DNA of 64,000 nt from Siniperca chuatsi (lineage: Eukaryota; Chordata; Actinopteri; Centrarchiformes; Sinipercidae). The stretch spans positions 15,266,233 through 15,330,232 of the forward strand of contig NC_058052.1 in NCBI RefSeq assembly GCF_020085105.1, given 5' to 3'. Positions 23,847 through 39,235 of this stretch are shown in pieces (position 1 is the first letter of the stretch; each line of letters opens with the position of its first letter). Position numbers and translations under genes: made by a program. The notes beneath the pieces were generated by a model. The model was not told where the DNA came from. It saw nothing but the letters and a program-made list of their open reading frames with translations, and did not search any database.

Positions 23847-24344
23847 ATGTCACCCCAACCTCCCCAGCCGCAGGTGAGGAAGAATATCCTGAAGTTCCTC
23901 AAGAGTTTTTTGGGAATAGTCCGGATCCTGCAGATTGTGTTCGGAGCCGGGCTGTGGGTCACCATCGCCGCCAACAAATACGAAGGATCCATCCACTTCG
24001 TCCTGTTCGTCGCAGTCCTCTTCTGGCTCCTCACCCTCGCCCTTTTCTTCATCACCCTCCTGGACAAGCAGGACCTCGTCCCGCTGCTGGGAGGGGAGCG
24101 CTGGTTGTCCACCAACCTAGCGCACGACGTGGCCGCCGCCGTGCTCTACCTGCCGGCCATAGGAGTCATGATCTACAAGACGCACCGCAACTCGTACTGC
24201 AACCTGGAGCTGTACACGCACCTCTGTCTGTACAAGATCTACCTGACAGCCGCCGTGTTCGCCTGCCTGTGCTGCCTGGCTTACCTCCTGTCGCTCATTT
24301 ATGGGGCGTGCAGGAAGTGTCGGGGAGAACAGACGGTCATCTGA
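23847..24344 (+). CDS. marveld1: MARVEL domain-containing protein 1
   Basis: A single uninterrupted coding exon, 165 aa, close to the roughly 170 aa of the mammalian protein. ATG at 23,847 lies in a purine-rich context and is the first in-frame ATG; the open frame extends upstream only through non-ATG codons. The protein has a short proline-rich N-terminus (MSPQPPQPQ) and four hydrophobic segments at about residues 21-42, 49-72, 92-110 and 128-152, as expected for a MARVEL four-pass fold. Conserved family strings include 'VLFWLLTLALFFITLLDK', 'AHDVAAAVLY' and 'HRNSYCNLE'. The tail ACRKCRGEQTVI is short and basic/cysteine-containing. The family localises to membranes, cytoskeleton and nucleus and has been linked to cell adhesion and microtubules; molecular function is not settled. 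The gene is divergent from avpi1. Confidence 0.95.
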   Translation: MSPQPPQPQVRKNILKFLKSFLGIVRILQIVFGAGLWVTIAANKYEGSIHFVLFVAVLFWLLTLALFFITLLDKQDLVPLLGGERWLSTNLAHDVAAAVLYLPAIGVMIYKTHRNSYCNLELYTHLCLYKIYLTAAVFACLCCLAYLLSLIYGACRKCRGEQTVI

Positions 24345-25224
24345 TGAGACTGAAGGGGGGTTGATGGCAACAGGGTGGGAGGGAGGGAGAGTTGGGGTAT
24401 GGGTCCTTGAGGGGGTATCCACAGCAAGATGAGGAATAGTTAACTTCACTGTAATTTAACTCAACAGCTACTCTAATCAAACGTTTCTCTCTATTGTCCC
24501 CCCGTGTTGAGGCAGAATCATTCCTATTGTCAGTGTATTTAAGGGACATGGAAATACCCAAGTAGCTCCTGCTACAGAGGCCTAGCTACCCAGGATGGGA
24601 GTCTGATTGGAAATGTGTTTGGAGGCTATTGGGTAAGTAGGTTATTGTACCCCTACAAGTGACATGTGTTTGTCTCCTAGTTGTAGTTAAGGCCATGCCT
24701 CCACCTTTTCCCAGTAATTTAATGTAATTGTCCCTCATAAAGAGTCATTATAATATTCCTGTAGGGACTTATTATAGTGGGCTAGCAGTATATTCAGTGA
24801 TAATTTTACAGTACAATGACCTCAACATACGTTTAGTAGATTTGTGATGGTACTGTCCATCTAAAACCTCTCATATGATTATGACGATAAGTTGATGAGT
24901 TGTCTTCACAAGGGATTTTTTTCACTACCATTTTTAAAGTATATCTTTTTTTATGTGTTTATGTATGACAGCAAACTATACTGAACAGCGTGATGGACTA
25001 AAACACTTGTGGATATCCTTTACACCAGCTCTGTTTTTGTTTTGCCTGACTCAAACATTACAAACAGTTTTAACAGTGCCTTTCTGTCAGAATGCTGTAT
25101 ACTCAACAAGGTTGTGACTACAACAACCCAACAACATGGATGTGATTGGTGCTACTATGTGTTTGCTGAACAAAAATATTCCTGAAGTGCTCATTATGTA
25201 AAGCCAAAGAGCAAAAAGCGCACG

Positions 25225-25230
25225 AATAAA
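25225..25230 (+). terminator. marveld1: marveld1 polyadenylation signal (AATAAA)
   Basis: AATAAA about 880 bp after the marveld1 stop, followed by a GT-rich stretch ('gtgagatgtttctttggttgtg'-type) that could be the downstream element. The 3' UTR would be about 24,345-25,250. Confidence 0.6.
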
Positions 25231-25250
25231 GACCAGTAAGTGAGAGCCAG

Positions 25251-28200
25251 TGAGATGTTTCTTTGGTTGTGATCATGTATTGGTACAAAGAAGCGTTTTG
25301 ACAAGCTGCTTGAGGAACACATTCGTAAAATGCTTTGTTAATTTAGAGAAAGAGCTGGGTCGCGTGCACATATTGTGCTTTTGGTGGCTTTTTCCAAATG
25401 AAACACAGATTTAGAGGGACTAGTGACGGAAGCCCTCAGGAACTTCCTGTTGGGAGATAAAAGCCTTGGCCAATCAGCAGGGATCATCTATGCCACTTGA
25501 CCACATGAAAGACATGGATCCTTAGACCTATAGACAATGAGAGAGTCGCTTACACATGCACACACACAGACAATGTGTAGCTAATGCATGTGCTGTAAGA
25601 TAGAGAGAATGTGTGTGTTGCACGAGAGTTATCCTACTGTGGAAACAACGTGTGTGTGTGTGTGTGTTGGGTGTGTGATAATCTGGAAAGAGGCTTGTTC
25701 TTACCGGAACAGTCTGTTGGGGTTCTGGAGGTGGGCTAACGTTCAGCCAATGAAAATGAAGCCAAGCGGTGGAAGATGATTCAATGTCTCGTCTATTCCA
25801 GTGAGCATGCAGTTCTTAAAAACATGCTGCAGACAAGTTGCTTTTGGTTGCCTTTTTACAGTCAGCAAGAAAGTACCATTACTATGTGTGAACAGCTGTG
25901 TAATTTTCAGACAAATATGTATTTATGCTTTGCACGCTTGTTGCCGGTATTGGGATATGTATGTGGAGAGAAAAGCTACAGATTACTCACACATAAACAC
26001 ACACTTCACCTTTTTGGGCATTTCTTTTCTTTTTTTTTGGAAAGGAGCATTAAAAATGCTGCATTTCACAGCTCCAGATTCACAATTGAGAATCAAAAGG
26101 CAACCAAAATAGGTGTAGAAAAAGGGGTTCGAAATATCTTTTGCTGAGAATATCTGCTGTTACCTGATTCATACAAGTATCCTTGAATTATTTAGTGCAT
26201 ACATTTCAGAGGCAAAGTGACCCAGGAAAGTGGCTAATTTGTATTTACTCAGTCTGTACTTATATGTTAAATTATGCTGAAAGAACAACTTCACAGTAAA
26301 TCATGCTCTGGGTCAGAGGTCTTTCTGTGCAATGATGAGGGAAAATACAGTGTGTGTATGTGTGTGTTGAAGTAACATCTGCCAGAGTTACAGGAGTAGA
26401 AGGGTTAATGTTAACCAGCTGCAGCACTGGGATATAAATCTAGCAGGAGGAAAGGAGTTGCCCCCCCCCCACACACACACAGCCTCTTCCCCTCTGAGAT
26501 TTCTACAGAAGTGTTGTCCTGTCCACGTGTCAGCGCCTGTGGAAACACACTGTTGTAAACAACCAAATGAAGACAGTACACAACAGCCCAGTGTTCTGCA
26601 TAAATAAAGCGCCTAATCCAGGGTTCAATTTGATATTGAGAGTAACCATGGTGAATCATTTAAGTTTTGGATGACTCACAACTATAGCGTATGCTGACAA
26701 TTAAGGCCAGAAAAGGATTCTCCACATTTACCCTGAAAGTCTTTTTGAGCCTACCACACTAACAGGCTCCGTATTATCACACACTTTATAGATGTCATGT
26801 CTGGTCAGATTTTGTGTATGAGCCCATTTTGAATTTAATCTTTAACATCACATCCATGTCCAAACAACAACAAAAAAAACCTGTAATCACAGGTAATAAC
26901 ACAAATTTGGATTCCTACCTCCTGACACCATTAGAAGGGTGTGGGCACCACAAGAGTGAGGTTGTTGTATTTTATTGTAATTTTTTGGACGTATAGAGCC
27001 AGGCGCTTCTCTGGAGTGCCAACTGTGTGATATTTATTTTGGCTGCTGAACCAAAGACACATTTCCTGTATGTGCTCTCCCACCCGTCTGCAAGAGACCA
27101 CCCGTCCAATAGTCATCATAACCCTTCCAAATGGTTCCTCTGGCCCTCCCTGAAAGCATCATGCAGATTGTTGCCATGAACTGATGACTAACTTTGCCAT
27201 ATCAGGAAATAAGCACCAGTGGTGTAAAAACTACCCAGAAATTATAATTAAGTTAAAGCAGTGGTTCTCAAACTCTTTTGATTTGGCCCCCCTTTAAAAC
27301 TAGAAAATCCGTGATTGGATCATTGGATCATTGGATCATAATCCGTGGGGTTGCAATTGAGTAAAAGTCAAAAAGTTTATACTTTTAAATGTACTTAAGT
27401 ATTAAGGTCAACTTTTTTTTAAATTTCAAATTTGATTTGAAACCCTTTTTGAATGCAGAAATGTCATAAGATCAGGCGAGGCAAAGGAGACACTTCATTA
27501 AATAAGAATCTGAACCTCCTCACAGCCAGTATGAACAGGAGGAACAATTACAGTGACCAAAAACCATTTCAATGTACATATGGTAATGTCAGTATTGTTT
27601 TAAGACAGACTTGAAAAAATGTTAACTTATCCTTTAAACATTTTTGGGATTTTTTTGCATGCTCTGCATTATTTAACAGGAAATTCAGATTTAAATTTAA
27701 ATTTTATGTTGCACAGTCCTGACATTCATCTCAGTAGCCTTGTTTTCCAGAGCCTGGAGTTTACTGAACCAGGTGTGTCTGCCTCTTTTTTTTCCTGCTG
27801 ACAGTCCTCGTCTCTTGTCTCGTTTTGGGAGTCTACATGTATGCACATGAAACACGAAAACACAGACACACGTACCCAGCAGCGCCATGCTAACCACACT
27901 TTCATCAGATACTGCTGAGATGCACATTCCACTGCAGAGGAGAGGGAATGAGGGACTGGGACAAACAGATGGAGACTGACAGAACAAGTGAATGAGCAGA
28001 AAGAAAGCAAGAGTGAGAGGGGAAGATGTGCAAAATGCCTTATGTAAAGATCAAGGCAGGAATCTGAGATTGACATTTCCTGTCTGTGTAAGGCATGAAT
28101 CGGCACAGTGTTCCAGGCATATAGGCCTTGTAGTTTGCCTCTGACACTCGCCAGTTTCCTAACATGGTGATTGGGGTTACTGATTCCACATCTGTTACAG

Positions 28201-30180
28201 CAGCTTTTGCCCACACAATACTTCTGAATGGGCACAGTGTTCATGTGTTGCGTGAGGGCAATGGCAGCCAGTAATAGGAAATGATGCTATTTATAGAGCC
28301 TTGAAAATACCACTGCTTCCTTCACTCTGCCCATCTTTAGCCAAGATGTTGAGAGTGTGTTACAGAGTGAATGAGTCTGAGAAAGTTAGAGAGAAAGGGA
28401 GGGAGAGAGTTTATTAGTTTATTAGTGGATGAATTCACTAATTTCCTGTGTGAAATGTACTTACTCTTGGGCATGTACTAAAAACTTACGTTAGCAACAC
28501 ATCCGTCATTCATCACCTGTAATTTTGACCTCACCGAAACATAATGTCAAAGAGGGAATTAGAAGTGATGATTACTTTTCCGATGACTAAAATCCAAGGT
28601 GAGACACTCTCAAAGAGGAAAACTCTTTATGAACGCTGCATCTTTAGAGCAGTGTAAGCGAACACACCCTGGGAAGTAAAACAAACATTCCTTCCAAGTG
28701 TGGATCATGGAGTTCCTGATAATAGCTCACATGGCTCAGAACTGTTTCCCAGCCTCTCTTTTCCCCCAGTTTTCACACACAGAAGCCCAAATTCTTTCTG
28801 TTACACCACACTGCTGCAAACAGCACATTTAAAAGCATATTTTCTCTTCTCATTAAAAACGTATCCCCTCAGTTTATTCCGGTCATAAAATAAGCAAATA
28901 TTACTAAGACCATGATATTGGAAAAAATAGATTTTTGCATTGTTTTATATATTAGCATTCGTACACTGCATTGTCAGGATTATGAACAACAGTTTGGTAG
29001 CAAACAGCAGCAAAATAAAGTCAAAATAACGTCCAAAGTCCTGAAGACAAATTGTTGGAAAAAAACTTGATATCTAAAGGTATGAAGTCAGACACCAAGT
29101 CAAAGTCTATAGCTCATTGTTATGCACCCATCCAGACATAAATATAGAATTTCACTGTGAAGATTGCAAACAATGATTTAATTTACCCACTAGGAGGTGT
29201 AATAGGACTTCACAAAAATATGAATTTGACTATTTCCAATTTGGTTCATTGATTTAACAGGATGTAGCCTAAAGTAGTAGTAGCCATGTAATTCCAGGCG
29301 CTATGATAGACTCTTTATTATCTTTCATGAGCCTGTGGAAAAGACAGGGATGTTACATATAAGTTAAATACATGTTCCTCTGCCAGTGGTTTTAATATGA
29401 TAATCAATAACATAATAAATATAATAATAAAACAGTACAGTGCTCAGTGCAATCTTCTCTGTCACCTGGCCTGAATGAAACAGATCAAATGTTCAGAACC
29501 AAAACTGACACTGTATCTTTTAGACAGCAGCTGAACAGCAGAAATCCATTAGCAGACTCTTTTCAAATATACTATATAGGCCAAAACAATATAGAATGTA
29601 GCTATAATGCCATTATGTCAGATGAAGGCACTGGCACAAATTATAAGTTATTGTTAAAAAAAATCTATGCAGCAGATATGACTTATTATATATTAACTAA
29701 TCTAATGTATATTATTTTTGAACATAACATTTGTTTTTGAGTAGCATAAAGGCACCGTCAACCAAAATCTTGTTATACAACTCTGTGTTTTAAAATGATC
29801 AATAAATCTATCTTCTGTCTTGTTTCTTGTATATTCTGTGTAATGGTGACACGGCGTAGCAGGTAGAAACAATTGTAATGCTTTGCCATGTAATGAAACA
29901 GCTACTGTGCAATAGCTTGAACAAGATTTGGTAATGTGTCAATATAGTTTAGATAAATCATCTCTGACATGGTGAGAAGCAAAACACTCAAGTGATCTAA
30001 TGTCAACTTGCAACGTGAGAAAAACTGGAGTTCACACCAAGGCCAAGACATTTTTTGTAATTAATTTTACCTTAAGAGACACTGACACGGTTGATTTGAC
30101 TGTGTTTTCCCCATTTTCCTTCTTCAGCTTGGCTCAATGTTTAGGATCTGGAAAACACAGGTACAAATACATATATATAA
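25251..30180. other. Intergenic, about 4.9 kb, no gene recognised
   Basis: Contains a (GT)n run at 25,651-25,667. A decayed hAT-type end 'cagtggttctcaaactcttt' lies near 27,259, followed by repeated 'attggatc' units (27,315-27,345). Open frames such as 27,726-28,244 (minus) and 25,776-26,147 have no domain, splice context or family match I recognise. Confidence 0.4.
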
Positions 30181-30181
30181 A

Positions 30182-31804
30182 AAAAAAAAAAAAACTTTGT
30201 CCTCGTCCAGAGGCCTGGGAGCTTGAGGGTTCTGCGCAGTATCTTTGCTGTTCCCAGTACTGCGCTCTTCTGGACCGAGATGTCTGGTGTTCTTCCAGGG
30301 ATCTGCTGTAGCCACTCCTCCAGTTTGGGGGTCACTGCCCCGAGTGCTCCGATGACCACGGGCACCACTGTTGCCTTCACCTTCCAGGCCTTCTCCAGCT
30401 CTTCTCTGAGCCCTTGGTACTTCTCTAGTTTCTCATGTTCCTTTTTCCTGATGTTGCCATCGCTTGGTATCGCCACATCAACCACAACGGCTTTCCTCTG
30501 TTGTTTGTCAACCACCACGATGTCAGGCTGGTTCGCCATTACCATTCTGTCAGTCTGGATCTGGAAGTCCCACAGGATCTTGGCTCGGTCATTCTCTACC
30601 ACCTTTGGAGGTGTTTCCCACTTTGACCTCGGGGTTTCCAGTCCATACTCAGTGCAGATGTTCCTGTACACTATGCCAGCTACTTGGTTATGGCGCTCCA
30701 TGTATGCTTTTCCTGCCAGCATCTTACACCCTGCAGTTATGTGCTGGATTGTCTCAGGGGCCTCTTTGCACAGCCTACACCTTGGGTCTTGTCTGGTGCG
30801 GTAGATCTGGGCCTCTATTGCTCTGGTGCTCAGGGCCTGCTCCTGTGCAGCCATGATGAGTGCCTCTGTGCTGTCCTTCAATCCAGCCCGCTCTAGCCAT
30901 TGGTAGGACTTCTTGATATCAGCCACTTCAGTTATGTTCGGTGGTACATCCCATGTAGGGGTTTGTCCTCCCATGATGGTCCTTCCTCCAGCACGTCTTC
31001 CTCTGTTCTCCATTGCCTGAGACATTCCCTGAGCACGTCATCTGTTGGGGCCTTATCTTGGATGTACTTGTGGATCTTGGATGTTTCATCCTGGATAGTG
31101 GCTCTCACACTCACTAGTCCACGGCCGCCTTCCTTACGGCTAGCGTACAGTCTCAGGGTGCTGGATTTGGGATGGAACCCTCCATGCATGGTGAGGAGCT
31201 TTCGCGTCTTAACGTCTGTGGTCTGTATCTCCTCCTTTGGCCATCTTATTATTCCCGCAGGGTATCTGATCACTGGCAGGGCGTAGCTGTTTATTGCCTG
31301 GGCTTTGTTCTTGCCATTGAGCTGACTTCTTAGGACTTGCCTTACTCGTTGGAGGTATTTGGCCGTTGCCGTCTTCCTTGTTGCCTCTTCAAGATTGCCA
31401 TTTGCCTGTGGTATTCCAAGGTACTTGTAACCATCCTCAATGTCTGCTATTGTTCCTTCTGGGAGTGAGACCCCTTCTGTGTGGACTACCTTCCCTCTCT
31501 TTGTCACCATTAGACTGCACTTCTCAAGCCCGAATGACATCCCAATGTCAGAGCTGTAGATCCTGGTGGTGTGGATCAGTGAGTCGATGTCCTGCTCGCT
31601 CTTAGCGTATAGCTTGATGTCATCCATGTAGAGGAGGTGACTGATGGTGGCCCTGCTCCTGAGTCGGTATCCATAGCCAGTCTTGTTGATTATTTGGCTG
31701 AGGGGTTCAGACCTATGCAGAACAGCAGTGGGGACAGAGCATCTCCTTGGTATATGCCACATTTGATGGATACTTGTGCAAGTGGATTTCTTGGAATTCT
31801 TTTA

Positions 31805-31810
<6 letters not shown>
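30182..31810 (-). pseudogene. Dead LINE with reverse transcriptase, CCHC finger and restriction-like endonuclease (R4/Rex6-like)
   Basis: Minus-strand reading shows three pieces in different frames of one pol ORF. The RT part has 'KCGIYQGDALSPLLFCIGLN' (about 31,700-31,760) and the YMDD active site (about 31,615-31,630). A zinc finger with CxxC-x8-H-x4-C spacing ('CRLCKEAPETIQHITAGC', about 30,730-30,785) follows. Then comes a restriction-like endonuclease core 'PDIVVVDKQQRKAVVVDVA' (PD...D-x-A type, about 30,470-30,530). RT, CCHC and RLE in this order define the R2/R4/NeSL group; in teleosts Rex6 (R4 clade) is the usual member. Frameshifts near 31,700 and 30,950 inactivate it. The 5' end is cut off at the AT palindrome. 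The 3' end meets a poly-T/AT run at about 30,180-30,196. Confidence 0.8.
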
Positions 31811-31872
<62 letters not shown>

Positions 31873-31885
31873 TAAAAGAATTCCA
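31792..31885. repeat. 94-bp perfect AT-rich palindrome
   Basis: Arms 'ggaattcttttattattt' (31,793-31,810) and its exact reverse complement (31,867-31,884), extended by one t/a pair to 31,792 and 31,885, surround 56 bp of pure (AT)n (31,811-31,866). The whole 94 bp can fold as one perfect hairpin or cruciform. It sits exactly at the 5' truncation of the RLE LINE. Confidence 0.95.
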
Positions 31886-31954
31886 TTTAGCTGCTTTGTT
31901 TTCAGGTTCCTGGTATTGTTCATGCTGGCTCACTGTCCCACTGTCATGACTTAC

Positions 31955-32060
31955 GGGGACACCTGAATAGAACACAGCCATCTGTAATGTTATTAGTAAC
32001 ACATGTGCTTTTCCTAAGACAAGACAAAATATCTGCTGTGAAAAAGGTCTATTTGACTTG
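31955..32060. mobile_element. Small MITE, family A copy 3 (partial)
   Basis: 'gttattagtaacacatgtgc', then 'ttttcctaagacaagacaaa' and 'atctgctgtgaaaaagg', is the right-hand end of the family seen at 1918 and 53,601. The left inverted arm is not clear, so the copy is probably truncated; its left limit is approximate. Confidence 0.5.
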
Positions 32061-32694
32061 ACAAAATATGCCCCTAAATTTCATTAAAAGCCTTTTAAAT
32101 TAAATCTAAGTGGCTACAAAGGGCCGTAAATTGCTGAGAATGTCCCCTGTAACTGTTTTCCCCTCTCTTGCAGTTCTTGCAGACTACCATATGAAAGCCC
32201 ATAATGATCCCAGACAAACCAACAACAACAACAAAAACAAACAATCATCGTAGTAAAAACATCATCATCTATTATGAGGTGGTTAGAAACAGAGGATTGA
32301 GGAAATGGAGCAGTTCTCTCCTATAAGCCATGTTTTGAGTTTCCAGCAGTGTAAAATAAACAGTAATGCAAATATCCAAATATACTGTACATGCAGAATT
32401 ACATGTCTATGTGTCATCGTTGATGTCTGCCCCCTTTTCTTATTCCAAATTTGCTCCTATCTTGCAAACACACTGTTTCATGTTACATTACATGACTGTT
32501 ACACTAGTGTCATGGTGCTGCTCCTTGCAACAGTTATAATTAAATGTTTTACTGGCCAAGTTCACCACCTACAGATGAAAAGGAAGACAAGCAACAGTTG
32601 GATGAGGACAGAAAGAGAAGCGATAAAAGGAAGCCCAGGTTGAGGACCAAACATCATGATAAAGAGACGGTTTTAAAAGCCACTATATATTAAG

Positions 32695-32753
<59 letters not shown>

Positions 32754-32819
32754 ACAATGAAAAGTCAATTAAGTACAATGTGCAGTATGAAGGTCAGGGA
32801 ACAGTCCCCGCCGCTGACG
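32061..32819. other. Intergenic with (AG)n microsatellite
   Basis: A pure (AG)n run of about 25 units occupies 32,699-32,749. It lies 70 bp before the first CCAAT-type element of the pgam1 promoter. No gene in this stretch. Confidence 0.7.
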
Positions 32820-32960
32820 CCCACCGCTGTCATTGGTCGAGAAAAAAGCTACGTACTTTTGCGGAATCTCATTGGATTTGAAAACCAGGAAGTAGGGGAG
32901 TAACCAATCCACGGGATAAAAATCCTGTGACAGCAACGAGTGGACCTGTCTTCCTCTCTG
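32820..32960 (+). promoter_or_regulatory. pgam1: pgam1 core promoter with three CCAAT boxes and TATA-like element
   Basis: Two inverted CCAAT boxes (ATTGG at 32,832-32,836 and 32,871-32,875) and one direct box (32,904-32,908) lie within 77 bp, in the manner of NF-Y promoters. 'GATAAAAA' at 32,915-32,922 is TATA-like and predicts initiation near 32,945-32,955. The 5' UTR then runs to the ATG at 33,067. No intron in the leader is needed. Confidence 0.6.
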
Positions 32961-33066
32961 GAGTGGGGAGTTCTCAATTTAACATCCTCTGCATCCGTTT
33001 TTTAAAATTGTTTAATTAACTAATTTGTATTCTTTTAACTCAGGTATATTATAGGCCTAATAAAGC

Positions 33067-36162
<3,096 letters not shown>

Positions 36163-36397
36163 AGAAGAAGAACAGAAAAGCCCTTTCTGTGTATGACAGC
36201 GTAGGTTGTCCCTAACAACTGGCCTCAGATTAATGTTTTTTCCTAAATCCTAATTTATTTTGGATTGTAATACATCTCACTCTACTTGCACAGTGCAGGG
36301 AGGACCAGGGGAGACACAGCTCTCAAGAGATTGTAAATATTTTTTGCTTAAATGGTCCATTAATATTACAACCTTTTAAGAAGATAGCATTGAACTG

Positions 36398-36403
36398 AAT
36401 AAA
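36398..36403 (+). terminator. pgam1: pgam1 proximal polyadenylation signal
   Basis: AATAAA 236 bp after the pgam1 stop codon. A second signal at 37,090 makes alternative polyadenylation likely. Confidence 0.5.
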
Positions 36404-37089
36404 AGCATTGCTGATAATAGCCCTTTCCATAATTAAAACATTGCCACTTTAAACAGAAAATATAGTATTTATGTATTTTAAGAAAGATAAAGTCTTTAGC
36501 TTTGGTGTTCTAGGCTGGGATGTTGAATGTCAGGGTAAATGGTAATCAAGCCTAAGGAAGTTAAACCTGTTTGTCTGATCATACTGACTTCATCATTACC
36601 TGCCCTATGCACCATTATTATTAATTGGATGACTTAGGATAGTGGGATATTGTAGACTATTATAATTAAATTTAAAAAAAGACTTTAATTAATTTCATTT
36701 ACACTCAATGGCCTTTTTTTTTAACATGAAAGGGGCCACTGCAACGGGTGACAACTTACTTTCTATCTCACTTTTTAAAGCATTTCATTGATGCATTCCA
36801 CTGATGTCATTTTGCAATCTCTTGAGAGCAGCGTGAGACAGTTAGGACAGCTAAACAGTCCTTTTCTCTTACTTTCTCTGTCTATGAAGTGGTGAAGTGT
36901 CCTTATGTATGTTGTTGCTGTCTGTATTGTGTCTGACAATTTGTATTTTTCTCTTCATCAAGTTTATTCCAATTGTAACAGTGCCAAACACTGCATTGCT
37001 ATCAGTATTGCACTGTATAAGTGATAAATCCATTATTTGGATTAAGTCCCCCATTTTCACAGTACTGTTGTGAAGCATGATTAACCGAA

Positions 37090-37095
37090 AATAAA
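37090..37095 (+). terminator. pgam1: pgam1 distal polyadenylation signal
   Basis: AATAAA followed within 20-30 bp by a T/GT-rich stretch ('tgtctttgttattttgtatg'). If used, the pgam1 3' UTR is about 0.95 kb. Confidence 0.55.
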
Positions 37096-37334
37096 AGGTC
37101 TAAATTTAACTATTGTCTTTGTTATTTTGTATGATTGCCTTTGGTCTGTCTTTGCCTCTTGGTGTCATAGTATTTATGTGCCTCCAGTTCCTGTTCCTAC
37201 AGTAAATGCCCACAGCTGGCCTCACAGCCTAATGAAGCACCAGTGGTGGTTTTAGGAAAACAGTCAGCTAGGATTTGGAGGCCCCAGTGGTGGTAGCAGA
37301 TCAAGCCCAGGCACAAGCAACAGTGAGGCTTTTA

Positions 37335-37483
37335 TATACAGTCTATGCTCAGAGACAGTGAGACACATCCTCATCCAGTGCAAGAACTACTCACTTCAAA
37401 GGAAGAAACTGTTCAGAGACTTGGGAGCAGCTGGAAAAACTGTTTTCACTAAAATAAAAAACCGATGGAACATCTGCACAGTA
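37335..37483 (+). pseudogene. Short LINE C-terminal fragment
   Basis: Plus-strand translation gives 'CSETVRHILIQCKNYSLQRK' followed by 'KLFRDLG', the ExxxHxLxxC-type pattern at the C-terminus of several non-LTR pol proteins. About 150 bp survive, directly abutting the tail of the opposite-strand L2 LINE. Family unknown. Confidence 0.45.
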
Positions 37484-39235
37484 GATTAGATTAGATTCAA
37501 CTTTATTGTCATTATACAAATACAAGTACAAGGCAACGAAATGCAGTTTAGATCTTACCAGAAGTGCAATAAGCAAGTGCAGGATATTAAGTATGTGCAT
37601 AAATGCAGGATAGAGCAATATTATGAAAATATTTGACAAGTGGTACTATGGACATTATATACAGATGGCATTACTATAAGCAGAAGTGTACTGATGGATA
37701 TGTATAATAAAATGAATTGGACTGGGCAGAACAGTAGTGCAGTGAATATTAAGTAGTGCAAATTATGGACAGAAATAGTTAACAGTGCAGTAGATGAGTT
37801 ACTGCAGTATTCAGTTCATAGTACTGGAGTGCAAATGATGCAGTATATGCATAAATAAATAGTCCGGTAGTGCAAATGAACATGTGGTACATGTAGCAAA
37901 AACAATATAGCAGGTATATGAGGGGACAGTGGAATCAGAGTTCAGTAGGAAGACAGCTCTGGGAAAAATGCTGTTTCTCAGTCTGCTGGTCCTTGTCCGG
38001 AGGCACCTGAGGCGCCTGCCGGAAGGCAGAACAGTCTCTGAGCGGGATGAGAGGAGTCCTTAAGAATCCTGTGGGTTCGACGCAGACAGCGTTTCCTCTG
38101 GATGCCCTTAATGGCTGGAAGTGAAGTCCCTGTGATGTGCTGGGCAGTTTTCACCACCCGCTCCAGCGCCTTGCGCTCTGCAGCAGAGCAGTTCCCATAC
38201 CAGACTGTGAGACAGTTGGTTAGGATGCTCTCTACTGTGCAGTGATAGAAGTTCACCAGGAGAGCTGAGGACAGTTGGTTCTTCTTCAGTGTCCTCAGGA
38301 AGAAGAGGCACTGGTGAGCCTTCTTGACCAGGCAGGAGGTGCTGGTGGTCCAGGACAGGTTCTCCGAAATATGGGTCCCCAGGAACTTGAAGCTGGAGAT
38401 GCGCTCAACAGCCATCCCATTAATGTGGATGGGGTCATGTGTGCCTCCTCTCTCATTCCTGAAGTCCACAATGAGCTCTTTTGTCTTGGAGGTGGAGGAG
38501 CAAGTTATTGTCTGAGCACCATGTGTCCTCCCTGTAGGCCGTCTCATCATTGTTGCTGATGAGACCAATCACCGTAGTATCGTCTGCAAACTTGATGATG
38601 GCGTTAGATCCATGCACAGGCCTGCAGTCGAGTGTGAAGAGGGAGTAGGCAGTAGGGAAGGGGCTCAGCACACAACCCTGTGGTACACCAGTGTTGAGGG
38701 TGATGGTAGTGGAGCAGTTGTGGCCTGACCTAACAAGCTGAGGTCTGTTTGTCAGGAAGTCCATAATCCAATTGCAAATGGAGGTGTTAATGCCCAGGTT
38801 TCCAAGTTTGGTGATTAACTTGGAAGGGATGACAGTGTTGATGCAGAGCTGAAGTCAACAAACAGCATTCGTGCATAAGTGTTCTTACTGTCCAAGTGTG
38901 TGAGTACAGAGTGCAGTGCCATGGAGACTGCATCCTCTGTGCTCCTATTGCTGCGGTAGACAAACTGGTATGGGTCCAGTGTGGATGGGAGGAAGTCCTT
39001 TAGGTGTGCCAGGACCAACCGCTCAAAGAACTTCATAACAATGGGTGTGAGTGCTACTGCATTTACCAAAAAACAAACAAAAAAGATACGTTGGACTAGA
39101 GTGTTTCGGCACTGGCACAATGGAGGTGGATTTAAAGCATGCTGGCACAGCTGCTTGGGCGAGGGACATGGTGAAAATATCCGTAAAGACCCCAGCGAGC
39201 TGCTCTGCACTAGTGGATTATATAAGAAAATATAA
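37484..39235 (-). pseudogene. 5'-truncated L2-type LINE reverse transcriptase
   Basis: Minus strand. RT motifs appear in order: '[20 protein letters not shown]' (about 39,000-39,060), '[10 protein letters not shown]', 'MLFVDFSSA' (about 38,840), '[11 protein letters not shown]' (about 38,670-38,705), then the catalytic FADDTT (about 38,580-38,600). The C-terminal block includes '[15 protein letters not shown]', 'FKFLGTHISENLSWT' and 'AAERKALERVVKTAQHITG'. The 3' tail near 37,484-37,520 reads, on this strand, 'gacaataaagttgaatctaa', a hallmark of fish L2 elements. Frameshifts between at least three frames make it non-functional. The 5' truncation lies about 260 bp from the slf2 start codon. 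Confidence 0.85.

Noticed and set aside
23489-24115. 208-codon minus-strand frame opposite marveld1
   Set aside because: It lies opposite a strongly supported conserved coding exon and has no recognisable domain.
27726-28244. 172-codon minus-strand frame as a gene
   Set aside because: Composition is low-information, there is no domain or flanking exon structure, and the length is within chance expectation for this region.
30223-31286. Plus-strand open frames over the RLE LINE
   Set aside because: They are antisense to clear RT/CCHC/RLE protein matches on the minus strand.
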